Origin: Nitrososphaera sp. UBA210
Lineage (GTDB): Archaea; Thermoproteota; Nitrososphaeria; Nitrososphaerales; Nitrososphaeraceae
Reading direction: 5' to 3'
DNA length: 64,000 nt
Assembly (NCBI GenBank): GCA_002494895.1
Contig: DADA01000083.1
Span: forward strand, 4,086-68,085
Every line of letters starts with the position of its first letter. Positions within the stretch are counted from its first letter, which is position 1. The notes below the pieces were generated by a model. It was not told the DNA's origin and did not search any database. It saw nothing but the letters and a program-made list of their open reading frames with translations. Shown here piece by piece: positions 32,296 to 41,285 of this stretch. Made by a program: the position numbers and the translations under genes.

Positions 32296-35200
32296 ATGAA
32301 CAATCAGAAAGTACTTGCTACATTTGTAGTTGCAGTACTGGCTGCAAGCATTTTTTCGGTGGTCGGACTTGGCTCCGTCCCACTGCAGAAGGCAAGCGCC
32401 CAGACTGTGACTATAGAAACATCAGCTGATGCACTTGGAGGTACATTTTTTGGCGGAATACTCCAAGTCATAGTTGAAGATTCGTCTGCGGACGATGATT
32501 CTGCTGACACACTAACACTCACTGTTGACCTTAGTAGTAGCGATGGCGACACAAGCCAGAGCATCACAATACCCGACACAAACCCTGGATCACAGAGATT
32601 CGAATTCTTCATTGTACATGTCAATGCAACTGACACAGTACCTGACGACCCTGAGACCACAGCCGCCCTAACCGACGACCAGATACTGCTATTCGGGACC
32701 GGTGCGGGTGCGGATGAGCTTGCGGTTGCAGGACTAGCGCTGTACGATGATGCGTCATTTGACATCATAAAAGACAATGAAGAAGTCACAATAGATCATG
32801 AAGAGGCAGCCGCTTTGATAGAGCTCGATAGGCAAACCTATGGTTCGAACAGCATTGTATACCTGACGATAGTCGACCAGGACGCCAACTTGGATCCAAC
32901 ATCATCGGGTCTGTTTACAGTTCCAGTCGCTGATCTCGATGACCTCTTTGCGCTTAATGGTGCGGTTTTTGACGGCGACACGACATTCGACGAGACCGGA
33001 GACAACACAGCCAGGTTTGAAGCCACTTTGACGCTAAATGACACCGCGGGTGGAGTCGATGATGTGCTCGTGTTCACCTCGGAAGCAGTACAGGTAACGC
33101 TCAACGATATGGCAAACTACGTAGATGCCGGCTTCGATAACGCTGAAAACGACTCTACTGACACCGACGATGAGAGTTTTGACATCGACGATGTTGACGG
33201 CGACCTCACCGGTGTAGGCACAGTAACGTTTAGCAGCGAGCTAAAGCCCTCCGTCAATGACAACGACGCAAACCGCGATTCTGATGATGACGACACGCTT
33301 TCAGACGCTCTAAAAGTAGAAGTAGATGTGGCAGGAGGCGATATTGAGTTCATAGACTTGGCAGAAACAGATGACAACACTGGTATATTCGTCCCCGATC
33401 TTACGAATGACGAGCTAAAAATCACATTCGTGAATAGCCCCGCACTCATATTTGCAAACAACTCCATACTCGAACTCGCTTCAGGACAATTCACAGAGGA
33501 CATCATTGTGACGTACCTCGACGCACTTGATGACGACTCAACTCCAAACGCGTTTGAGACTACGATCTCATTGACTCTCGCCAACCCACAGGTTGACCTT
33601 CCAGATAGTGCGGGAATCAACGATGACTTCCTGCTGACAGTCACAGATGCAGACCTTAACGACAACCCAAGAACGAAAGACGCATACACCTTCATCCTAT
33701 CGGATCCTCCAACCGGTTCACCGTTCGAATTGCAGCGTGGTACCCAGGTACTGGACGGGATAATGAACTTTGAAGTCGATATAGAAGGTGACCCCGTTGA
33801 CTTCTCGACCAACATAACATACACACTAGTAGAGACTGGCATCAGTACGGGCATTTTCACCACATCACTAGACATGGCTGACATCCTAGCTTTTGCGGAA
33901 CAGATAGGTGGAGGTTCTGTAGATGTTGACGATGGCGATCGCATCGAGATCACACTCAACGACCTCATGGACGACGTAAGCCGTGAGGCAAGCGACGAGC
34001 TGTCGATCGGCAAGGCCACCACGGGTGTCGACTTCTCTCGAACAACCGTTCCTATTCCGCCCGATCCAGGTTCGGACTGGGTAACAGCAGGAATTGATAC
34101 CATAGTGGTCAGTACAATGATCATCACAGACTCTGATCAAAACATTCAGTCATCCACAGAGGACGCATTCCCGTTCGTATTTGAGGACGACTTGGGCACA
34201 GGAATGATCGATCCGGATGTCAGTGTCGGCTTTACGGTCGAGCTAGAGACTGGAAGCGGTGACGACGAAGTAATTACCAGCTTTGCAGACTACACTGGCA
34301 GCATTCTGGAAGATATTCTCCCTAACCTTGCAGACGACCCCGGAACAGCTGCGGAGGAAGGCCTTAGACTCTCCGAGACGGGCAAGGCAACAGGTGTGTT
34401 CGACGACGAGCTTGAATTCGAAAGCGGAGAACTCGATCTCGACGAGCTGCAGGACCTTGAAGTTACCTTCAACTACATCGATGCAGACGATGATGAAGAA
34501 AGCGCGGGCATTACGATGAGAGGAAACGACGGCGTTGTCAATGTCGACAGGGATGCAGTGAAGTCCGGCGATATCCTCACAATTACCGTCCAGGATGAAG
34601 ACCTCAACCTAGACGATGATACCATCGAGGAGTTCTCGTCTGACACCCCAGCATCGTTACCAGGAGGAGGAGAGTTCATTCTCTTGGTTGAAACAGAAGA
34701 CGAGGAGATAGGCGGCGAAAGCACCGAACAGTTCAGAGAAACAGGATCAGATACAGGCATATTCACAGCCTCATGGACGATAGGAACAGACATTCCTCTG
34801 ACCATAGGCACCGGCGACTCGATCGAGCAGGCCACCAACATACTAGTGACCTTCAACGACGAAGTCGACTCGACGGGTGGTGGTGGCGACGAGATCGAAT
34901 TTAACCTGCCAGTCGTGACAGGCACAGGTTCTATCGAAGTAACGCCAACTCTTGTAGGTCCAGGAACTGAAGTCACCGTACTCGTAACGGATCTTGACTT
35001 GGACGAAGACCCGAAGGCGACCGAAAACTATGATCCAGAAGATCCCGACGACGATGACTTCTTCATCAGCTTTAGAAGCGACAGAAGGGAAGTAGGCGAT
35101 GCAAGTCCAGAGATAGAGGAGACGGGTCCAAACACCGGTGTCTTCATGTTCACTATTGAACTGATCACCGATGAAAAAGCGTGTGAAGACGACGACCTGA

Positions 35201-36048
35201 GCGATGCTAAGTTCGAGGCCGAAGGTGGCAGTTCACCAAGCGCAGGCGCATGTCCCGGAGATCTGATATCCATAAGGTATGAAGACGAGACGACGGGCTC
35301 CGGCGGACAGGGATCAGTCTCTGCGATCATTGAGGTCAAGAGCTTTGACCCAGAAATCACCACAGACAAGCCCAGCTATGCAGTAGGCGAGAGAATCACT
35401 GCGACGATCAGCGACCCAGACGCTAACCGCAAACCGGACATTGCTGACTCGCTTACAGACATCAGGGTAACCTCGGACAGCGATCGAGTAGGAGAAGAGA
35501 TCTCTGCGATAGAGACGGGCAAGAACACAGGCGTCTTTAGGCTGTCGTTCAGCACATCATCTGGAACTCAAGGTGGCGCGATAACGGTCAAGTCTGGCGA
35601 CACGGTAACAATCGAGTACACAGACGACTTCCCGGCCGACTTTGAAGAAGAGGAGAACGACAAGGACTTCACGTTCACCATCCAGATCGGAACACCGAGC
35701 AGCGGCGATGTAATCACACCTACCGAGCCTGAACTGAAGGATGTCACGGGCAGAGTGCTGGACGAAGTCTGTACCGGCACGCAGGCAATAATCACGACAA
35801 CGCTAGTGAACACCGTTGACGACGCACTGCCGTTCGTGCAGATCCTTGAAGTCAGGGACGCTAGCGGAGTAACCCAGAAGCTGGACTTCCAGACCGGAAC
35901 ACTCGCAGCACGTGGCCAATCTGAAGTAGGATCCTCATGGACACCAGACCAGCCAGGCAGCTACACACTGAGAACATTCTCGGTTAGCAACCTCAACAAC
36001 CCGCAAGTCCTTTCCGAAGTCAAGGAAACGCCTACGACAGTCTGTTAG
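32296..36048 (+). CDS. Putative main S-layer protein (SlaA-like), seven-module
   Basis: 1250 residues, very acidic. Signal peptide MNNQKVLATFVVAVLAASIF cleaved after ASAQ (about 36). The body has seven repeats of roughly 130-160 residues; each has a beta strand with a DxDxN or similar acidic loop (VDQDANLDPT about 193, NDNDANRD about 321, VTDADLND about 449, TDSDQNIQ about 611, QDEDLNLDDD about 766, TDLDLDED about 898, SDPDANRKPD about 1038), then ETGxxTGxF (about 233, 357, 513, 694, 815, 942, 1073). The acidic loops suggest calcium. No C-terminal membrane anchor, so another protein must tether it. Size, acidity and Ig-like repeats match thaumarchaeal S-layer proteins; the assignment is by architecture. 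Confidence 0.85.
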   Translation: MNNQKVLATFVVAVLAASIFSVVGLGSVPLQKASAQTVTIETSADALGGTFFGGILQVIVEDSSADDDSADTLTLTVDLSSSDGDTSQSITIPDTNPGSQRFEFFIVHVNATDTVPDDPETTAALTDDQILLFGTGAGADELAVAGLALYDDASFDIIKDNEEVTIDHEEAAALIELDRQTYGSNSIVYLTIVDQDANLDPTSSGLFTVPVADLDDLFALNGAVFDGDTTFDETGDNTARFEATLTLNDTAGGVDDVLVFTSEAVQVTLNDMANYVDAGFDNAENDSTDTDDESFDIDDVDGDLTGVGTVTFSSELKPSVNDNDANRDSDDDDTLSDALKVEVDVAGGDIEFIDLAETDDNTGIFVPDLTNDELKITFVNSPALIFANNSILELASGQFTEDIIVTYLDALDDDSTPNAFETTISLTLANPQVDLPDSAGINDDFLLTVTDADLNDNPRTKDAYTFILSDPPTGSPFELQRGTQVLDGIMNFEVDIEGDPVDFSTNITYTLVETGISTGIFTTSLDMADILAFAEQIGGGSVDVDDGDRIEITLNDLMDDVSREASDELSIGKATTGVDFSRTTVPIPPDPGSDWVTAGIDTIVVSTMIITDSDQNIQSSTEDAFPFVFEDDLGTGMIDPDVSVGFTVELETGSGDDEVITSFADYTGSILEDILPNLADDPGTAAEEGLRLSETGKATGVFDDELEFESGELDLDELQDLEVTFNYIDADDDEESAGITMRGNDGVVNVDRDAVKSGDILTITVQDEDLNLDDDTIEEFSSDTPASLPGGGEFILLVETEDEEIGGESTEQFRETGSDTGIFTASWTIGTDIPLTIGTGDSIEQATNILVTFNDEVDSTGGGGDEIEFNLPVVTGTGSIEVTPTLVGPGTEVTVLVTDLDLDEDPKATENYDPEDPDDDDFFISFRSDRREVGDASPEIEETGPNTGVFMFTIELITDEKACEDDDLSDAKFEAEGGSSPSAGACPGDLISIRYEDETTGSGGQGSVSAIIEVKSFDPEITTDKPSYAVGERITATISDPDANRKPDIADSLTDIRVTSDSDRVGEEISAIETGKNTGVFRLSFSTSSGTQGGAITVKSGDTVTIEYTDDFPADFEEEENDKDFTFTIQIGTPSSGDVITPTEPELKDVTGRVLDEVCTGTQAIITTTLVNTVDDALPFVQILEVRDASGVTQKLDFQTGTLAARGQSEVGSSWTPDQPGSYTLRTFSVSNLNNPQVLSEVKETPTTVC

Positions 36049-36090
36049 ATAGGTTGACAACAACCTACCTCTCTCTTTTTCTTTTTTTTA
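36049..36090 (+). terminator. Intrinsic terminator between the S-layer and SlaB-like genes
   Basis: TAGGTTG-ACAA-CAACCTA, a perfect 7-bp stem beginning right after the S-layer stop codon, followed by CCTCTCTCTTTTTCTTTTTTTT. The next start codon lies directly after the T-tract and has no TATA box at the normal distance, so read-through is probably the only way to transcribe it. Confidence 0.75.
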
Positions 36091-36091
36091 A

Positions 36092-37177
36092 ATGACCAAG
36101 ATAAACGCCAATGAAACAGGTTTTCTAAGAAAGAAACTTCCAGTCATCAACTTTTCAGCCGCATTCATCACGCTATTGCTGCTTTCCGGGCTGTTGTTCG
36201 AACCTCAACAGGCAGCCTATTCTCAATCACGACTGGTGCTCCTGACCGAAGAAGATGTCTACAATCCCGGCGAGACGTTAATAATATACGGAGCGTCGGA
36301 ACCAAACGATTTGCTTGTGATAAGACTGTACGATCCTTCGGGAAAGGCGATCAGGATCGACAACATTGTCGTGGACGACAACGGCTTTTTCAGAGAGAGC
36401 ATCTACGAATGGCCCGAACCTAGCAGGGATCGTCCTTTCGGCACCTATGCCGTGGAAGCGATCTCCAATTCCGGAAGGGGGACACAGCTTATCGAAGTAA
36501 TCTTTGCAGAGTCGCTGGAAGCGAGGACCGACGGCTCGAGGATTCCCAAAGTCCATACCCTCGCAGTCAAGCTGGACTCCCCAGACCAGATTACGGCAGG
36601 TGCATCTTTCCGAATTTACGTGCAGGTTACCTTTGATGGTGCTCTCGTCAATGCCGATAACCCGGACGCGATTGCGGAGATACTTGGTTCCTCACACATC
36701 CATTCAGGAAGGGGGAATACGACCATAATCCTAGCAGACAAATTCGTCAAGCTGCATGAAGGGCTGTACTACGCTGACGTGATGATAGCCACCGAAGGTT
36801 CGTACGTCATACACGCAATAGTCTTTAACAGGGGGCTCTTGTCGCATGATTCAAAGGTTGTTTCAGTAAGCCTCAGCACTGTCAGCACCATCCAGGATTC
36901 AGTGCGAGAGCTTGACATGCGGCTCAATTCCACTAACCAGGAGCTTGAGCGGCTCCAAGCTGGACTTGATGACACAAATCTTGCTCTAAACGAAACTGAA
37001 TCTGCGATAACGGATTCCGTCGAAGACGCCCAGCGGTCCATACGACAAGAAATAGTAGCAATGAGGGACGCATCGGGACAGATAAATGCGATTATCCTTC
37101 CGGTGCTCGCGCTTATTTCGGTAATTATTGCGCTCCAGATCTCGCTGTTCGCAAGAATAAGGGCCTCATACAAGTAG
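36092..37177 (+). CDS. Putative S-layer anchor (SlaB-like): MG2-like domain, coiled coil, C-terminal membrane helix
   Basis: 361 residues. Signal peptide (INFSAAFITLLLLSGLLFEP, cleavage after AYS), one MG2/Ig-like beta domain (VYNPGETLIIYGASEPNDLLVIRLYDPSG), a second beta domain (about 150-250), a heptad coiled coil of about 55 residues (TIQDSVRELDMRLNSTNQELERLQAGL...) and a C-terminal membrane helix ILPVLALISVIIALQISLF ending in a short basic tail. This is the architecture of crenarchaeal SlaB, the stalk that holds the SlaA canopy to the membrane. It lies 43 nt after the putative S-layer gene, which has no anchor of its own. Function inferred from architecture and position; no sequence homology is claimed. 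Confidence 0.7.
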   Translation: MTKINANETGFLRKKLPVINFSAAFITLLLLSGLLFEPQQAAYSQSRLVLLTEEDVYNPGETLIIYGASEPNDLLVIRLYDPSGKAIRIDNIVVDDNGFFRESIYEWPEPSRDRPFGTYAVEAISNSGRGTQLIEVIFAESLEARTDGSRIPKVHTLAVKLDSPDQITAGASFRIYVQVTFDGALVNADNPDAIAEILGSSHIHSGRGNTTIILADKFVKLHEGLYYADVMIATEGSYVIHAIVFNRGLLSHDSKVVSVSLSTVSTIQDSVRELDMRLNSTNQELERLQAGLDDTNLALNETESAITDSVEDAQRSIRQEIVAMRDASGQINAIILPVLALISVIIALQISLFARIRASYK

Positions 37178-37502
37178 CCGCGACGATAAGCCCCTCAGTG
37201 CGGATATAGGCCTGCGTTCAGACTTGCCGTTTCCTGTCTTTCGCCTTATAATCAACCGGACAGCTGCCTATTCCAGCTCGATGTATATCTTTGACGCGTT
37301 CATATTAGGCAGGACCCGCAAAAGTCACGAGTATGACGCCTAAGCAATCGAAGCTATTGCATCAATATCGTGTTGCCGTGACGCCTGAAGAGAAAATCCC
37401 AAGTGCCGCGACTAGTTACCTGTTCGACAATTTAAGGCTGTAAAGCAAAGAATCCCAAAGATTTTAAGTGGCTTGTTGCGCTTTGAATAGCCGTATTTAA
37501 GG
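37178..37502. other. Intergenic before rpl1, no confident gene
   Basis: About 325 nt. A TATA-like GATTTTAAGTGG at about 37458-37469 fits a start at 37489, just before rpl1. A 36-codon frame at 37333-37443 has no promoter and ordinary composition, and I do not call it. No hairpin with a T-tract follows the SlaB-like gene. Confidence 0.45.
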
Positions 37503-38168
37503 ATGGTAACCAATAATCAAATTCTGGAGCTGGTCAAAAAGGCGCGGGAAGGATCTACCAAGCGCAAGTTTACCCAGTCTGCAGAATTGACTCTTGTTCT
37601 GAAGGATATCGACGTAAAGAAGGGATTCAACCTGAACGAAGTGGTGGCGCTGCCCCACAAGCCCAGCAAGCAGCCGACAATATGCGTCATAGCGTCCGGC
37701 GACATGGGCACCAAAGCCAGGAAGGCCGGAGTAGAAAAAGTAATGGATCCGCAAGAGCTCGACAGGCTTGGGACCAACAAGCGCGAGGCGCGCAAGCTGG
37801 TGAGGGCACACGACTTTTTCCTGTCAGACACCGGCCAGATGGCTACAGTCGGTCGCTCGCTCGGGCAGTTCCTTGGGCCAAAGGGCAAGATGCCAACCCC
37901 TCTCCCATACGGGGCGCCGGTTGAGACCATAGCCAACCGGTTCCGCAATTCGGTCAGGGTGAAGGCAAAGAACCAGCTCAACCTGTCCGCCAGAATAGGC
38001 GACGAAAAAATGGAAGACAGCCAGCTCGTGGAAAACGCAGGCGCCATTATTTCAGCCATAGAGAAAAAGCTGCCGCAGGGCGACAAGAACATCCGAAATG
38101 CGATGGTGAAGTTCACTATGGGCAAGACTGCGAAGCTGACGGCGCTTGCCAAGGAGAAGAAGGAGTAG
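37503..38168 (+). CDS. rpl1: Large-subunit ribosomal protein L1
   Basis: 221 residues with the L1 pattern: an N-terminal lobe (KREGSTKRKFTQSAELTLVLKDID) and the GQFLGPKGKMPTPLP motif (about 123-137) conserved in all L1. Forms the L1 stalk of the ribosome and commonly represses its own operon by binding its mRNA. ATG 37503, leader about 14 nt. Two nucleotides separate it from rpl10, so the pair is one operon; L11, usually adjacent, is not here. Confidence 0.95.
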   Translation: MVTNNQILELVKKAREGSTKRKFTQSAELTLVLKDIDVKKGFNLNEVVALPHKPSKQPTICVIASGDMGTKARKAGVEKVMDPQELDRLGTNKREARKLVRAHDFFLSDTGQMATVGRSLGQFLGPKGKMPTPLPYGAPVETIANRFRNSVRVKAKNQLNLSARIGDEKMEDSQLVENAGAIISAIEKKLPQGDKNIRNAMVKFTMGKTAKLTALAKEKKE

Positions 38169-38170
38169 CC

Positions 38171-39061
38171 ATGTCGTCACAGATAGCACAGGGGCAGCGA
38201 AAGCATTACCCAAAGAAAAAGAGGGTGATGTACCAGGAGCTCCAGGATCTTCCGGGCAAGTACAGCGTGATAGCGCTTTCCAAGATGACCAAGGTCAGGG
38301 CCACCCAGCTCATGGCGATCCGCAAAAAGTTCCGAAACGATATCAAGATCAGGATAATCAAGAACAAGGTTGCGATCAGGGCATTTGAAAAAGTAAAGGG
38401 AGTGACCGGAATCGAGAGCCTGAGCAAGCAGCTCGAAGGCCAGTGTGCACTCATGTTCACAGACATCAGCCCGTTCAGGCTTAACCTGATATTTGCACAG
38501 AACAAAGTCTTTCTGGCCGCCAAGGGAGGCGACATCGCCAGCAAGGACATTGTGGTTCCTGCGGGCAACACTGGCATTGCACCCGGGCCGGTCCTGTCAG
38601 AGTTCAAGGTAGCCAACGTACAGACAAGAATTGACCAGGGCACGATATGGGTGAGCAAGGACACCGTGGTTGCAAAGCCTGGCGACGTGATTTCAATGCC
38701 GCTTGCATCACTTCTGAGCAAGCTCAACGTAAAGCCGATAGAAGCCGGAATAGCAGTCAACTTTGCTATAGCTGAAGGGCTGCAGTTCAAGGAACAGGAT
38801 CTGCGGATCAACCTTGAAGAGTACAGGGACGATCTTGTCAGGTCTTTCCAGCAGGCACTGGCTCTTGCGACAGAAGCAGGATACATGACGCCGGAGACGG
38901 TCAAGCCACTTCTGGCAAAGGCACAGCAGCAGGCAAGGTCGCTTGCAGCTGAAGCAGGATATGTCTCACCCGATACCGCCGAGTTTGTTCTGCCAAGGGC
39001 ACACGCAAAAGCCCAGGCGCTAGCGGGCAAGGCCAAGGAAAAAGGCTACAGCGCGCAATAG
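38171..39061 (+). CDS. rpl10: Large-subunit ribosomal protein L10 (P0)
   Basis: 296 residues, the archaeal/eukaryal P0 length. The RNA-binding core (KYSVIALSKMTKVRATQLMAIRKKFRND) is followed by the acidic insertion and a long Ala-rich helical C-terminal segment (LALATEAGYMTPETVKPLLAKA, repeated once as SLAAEAGYVSPDTAEFVLPRA), where L12/P1 dimers bind. P1/L12 itself is not the next gene. Starts 2 nt after rpl1 and is translated with it. Confidence 0.95.
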   Translation: MSSQIAQGQRKHYPKKKRVMYQELQDLPGKYSVIALSKMTKVRATQLMAIRKKFRNDIKIRIIKNKVAIRAFEKVKGVTGIESLSKQLEGQCALMFTDISPFRLNLIFAQNKVFLAAKGGDIASKDIVVPAGNTGIAPGPVLSEFKVANVQTRIDQGTIWVSKDTVVAKPGDVISMPLASLLSKLNVKPIEAGIAVNFAIAEGLQFKEQDLRINLEEYRDDLVRSFQQALALATEAGYMTPETVKPLLAKAQQQARSLAAEAGYVSPDTAEFVLPRAHAKAQALAGKAKEKGYSAQ

Positions 39062-39141
39062 CGACTCTATGCTCACTCCGAAATGCTTTGCAACTCGATT
39101 GTCAATAACGATTATTAGTTGCATTTGACGAATTAGGAACC

Positions 39142-40218
39142 ATGCTAAAGGTAGCGGTTGTCGGCGCCACCGGTGCGGTAGGTCAAGAGTTCGTTGTGGC
39201 CCTTAACAAGCACAAGTGGTTTGAACTAAAGCAGATGGCAGCCTCCGAAAGGTCGGCGGGCAAGAAATACATTGATGCGATCCGGGATCCGAATTCCGGC
39301 ATCCTGAGATGGCACAACCGGGAGGAAGTGCCAGAGTACGTCAGGGACATGGTCGTCAGCAGTGTAGACGACATCAGGCCCGAAAATTTTGACCTTATCT
39401 TTACCGCCCTAGAGTCCGATGATGCCAAGCTTGTCGAGCCCAAGTTCGCCAAAACTACTCCAGTCATTAGTACTGCGGCCGCATTCCGCTACGAAACCGA
39501 CGTCCCGATATTGATACCCGGCATAAACGACAGCCACGCCGAGCTATTGAGCTCGCAGAGCAAGAACAGAGGGTGGAAGGGATTCATTGCGCCGCTTCCA
39601 AACTGCACGACCACTGGAATGGCGATCACGCTAAAACCCATCCAGGACAGATTCGGAATCGAGAAAGTATTCATGACTTCAATGCAAGCAATTTCGGGTG
39701 CCGGCCGGTCACCCGGTGTGGTGGCTCTTGACATCATGGACAATGTTATCCCATACATTCCCAAAGAGGAGGAAAAAGTGCAGGTCGAGACAAAAAAGAT
39801 CCTTGGCAGCATGAACAACGGCTCCATAGCACCCGCGCCGCTCAAGGTCAGCTGCACCTGCACGAGAGTTCCGGTGCTTGACGGGCACACCGAATCGGTC
39901 TTTGTGGAAACAAAGCAGCCTGCCGAACCGGAGGACGTAAAAAGAGAGATGCTGAAATTTTCAGAGAACGTGTCAATCAAGAGCCTGCCAACTGCGCCAA
40001 AGGACTATATCATCGTGCATGACGACCCGACGAGGCCGCAGCCAAGAATAGACCGCGAAATAAACGACGGCATGACAACCGTGGTGGGAAGGCTTCGCAA
40101 AGACACAGCGTTTGACAACGGCATCAAATATGTTTTGCTTTCGCACAACGAAAAGATGGGGTCTGCAAAGGGCGCGGTTCTGCTTGCCGAAATGCTGAAA
40201 GGCCTCGGCACGCTCTAG
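39142..40218 (+). CDS. asd: Aspartate-semialdehyde dehydrogenase family
   Basis: Reduces aspartyl phosphate to aspartate semialdehyde on the way to lysine, threonine and methionine. GATGAVGQEF (NADP site) at residue 8, catalytic Cys in PLPNCTTTG (about 154), GAGRSPG (about 191) and C-terminal RLRKD segment with the substrate Arg/His. 358 residues is typical of archaea. Sulfolobales malonyl-CoA reductase is a close relative, so a role in the hydroxypropionate/hydroxybutyrate carbon-fixation cycle is a weaker alternative. ATG 39142 sits about 27 nt after the TATA ATTATTAG. Confidence 0.88.
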   Translation: MLKVAVVGATGAVGQEFVVALNKHKWFELKQMAASERSAGKKYIDAIRDPNSGILRWHNREEVPEYVRDMVVSSVDDIRPENFDLIFTALESDDAKLVEPKFAKTTPVISTAAAFRYETDVPILIPGINDSHAELLSSQSKNRGWKGFIAPLPNCTTTGMAITLKPIQDRFGIEKVFMTSMQAISGAGRSPGVVALDIMDNVIPYIPKEEEKVQVETKKILGSMNNGSIAPAPLKVSCTCTRVPVLDGHTESVFVETKQPAEPEDVKREMLKFSENVSIKSLPTAPKDYIIVHDDPTRPQPRIDREINDGMTTVVGRLRKDTAFDNGIKYVLLSHNEKMGSAKGAVLLAEMLKGLGTL

Positions 40219-40374
40219 CTTTTCGCCGCCGCAAACAATCAGTCAATTCCAGGTTTGATGATTGTAAGCATTTTCTAGCTCATTCTTGCTAAAAATTGCT
40301 AATTGACACGGTCTTTGACTAGACTTCATAGGTTTATTAATCCCCGAAATCATGATCTAGCTGCGATATCCTCA

Positions 40375-40839
40375 ATGGGAAGAATTGACGATCTGGATGT
40401 GAAAATCCTGGGCGAGCTCGCAAGGGACGCCAGCATTTCAGTCCCGCGCTTGTCAAAAAAGATCAACGTGAATTCTTCAGTCGTCTACAGCAGGATAAAG
40501 CGCCTTGTAAAGCGAGGTCTGATCAAAAAGTTCACGATCATCATCAACGACGAAGCGCTTGGCTTTAGTGTAAAGGCGCTCACCGGAATCAACATGGATT
40601 CAAAGCTCAGGGACAACGTGTTAAACGAGCTCTTCAAGATCCCGGAGGTCAGGGAGGTTGCAGAAGTTACCGGAAGGTTCGACGTGCTGGTGACGATGAC
40701 TGCCCGGTCGCTTGACGAAATGCACCAGCTGATATCCGAAAAGATCGGCCGGATCGAGGGCGTGCAAAAGACAGAGACCTTTATCGAGATGCGAAAGACG
40801 ACTCGCGAGATGGCCTATCCGACCTCGATCGCTAAGTAG
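40375..40839 (+). CDS. Lrp/AsnC-family transcription regulator
   Basis: About 154 residues. N-terminal winged helix with the Lrp pattern RIDDLDVKILGELARDASISVPRLSKKINVNSSVVYSRIKRLVKRGLIKKF (recognition helix SSVVYSRIKRL) and a C-terminal RAM effector-binding domain (VREVAEVTGRFDVLVTMTARSLDEM). ATG 40375 is chosen over the upstream TTG because the TATA box GTTTATTAATC (40331-40341) lies just before it. Lies downstream of asd, and may regulate amino acid metabolism; effector unknown. Confidence 0.88.
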   Translation: MGRIDDLDVKILGELARDASISVPRLSKKINVNSSVVYSRIKRLVKRGLIKKFTIIINDEALGFSVKALTGINMDSKLRDNVLNELFKIPEVREVAEVTGRFDVLVTMTARSLDEMHQLISEKIGRIEGVQKTETFIEMRKTTREMAYPTSIAK

Positions 40840-40889
40840 CTAGGTTCCCCCTGGTAAGTACAAAGCAAAATGAATCGCTGATCGCAACA

Positions 40890-41195
40890 GTGTTTGGCTA
40901 TTCGCCACAGATGAGGATACTGAACTATCTGCTTGACTTTCCCACAAACGACTTTACAAAGAAGGAGATAATCCAGGCACTGGGCATGAGCAAGCAAACG
41001 TTTTACAAGTATTTTGGCAATATTGAAGAGTCAGGAATGATCAAGGTCAACAAGTCGATAGGCAAGGCCAAGCTGTGCAAGATAGATAGGTCGAACCCGA
41101 TGATAAAGACGATCACAGAATTCGAAAGGAAACTATCGATGCAAATAGCGGATCATGAAGAGAAAAAGACGAAACAGCCCGTCGCTGCTGGGTAA
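40890..41195 (+). CDS. Small winged-helix transcription regulator
   Basis: 101 residues. Recognisable helix-turn-helix: RILNYLLDFPTNDFTKKEIIQALGMSKQTFYKYFGNIEESGMI (helices 2-3 with GMSKQTFYKYFG as the recognition helix), then a short wing KSIGKAKLCKID and a charged helical tail. GTG 40890 is the start; the 51-nt gap from the Lrp-type gene suggests they may be transcribed together. Target unknown. Confidence 0.75.
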   Translation: MFGYSPQMRILNYLLDFPTNDFTKKEIIQALGMSKQTFYKYFGNIEESGMIKVNKSIGKAKLCKIDRSNPMIKTITEFERKLSMQIADHEEKKTKQPVAAG

Positions 41196-41285
41196 CACCT
41201 CAAAAGTCCTAATGGTGGGAGATAAGATCAAAAGAACTAACGCTTTTATAACAAACAATGTCACTTTAGACCCGGCCGCTAGGAC

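Noticed and set aside
33117..34127. 336-codon open frame antisense to the S-layer gene (also 32304-32789, 34473-34976 and others)
   Set aside because: The Ser/Val-rich product is the mirror of Asp/Thr-rich coding on the plus strand; codon bias of the S-layer gene leaves the reverse frame open. No promoter or start context.
37333..37443. 36-codon frame upstream of rpl1
   Set aside because: No promoter or unusual composition; not distinguishable from chance.
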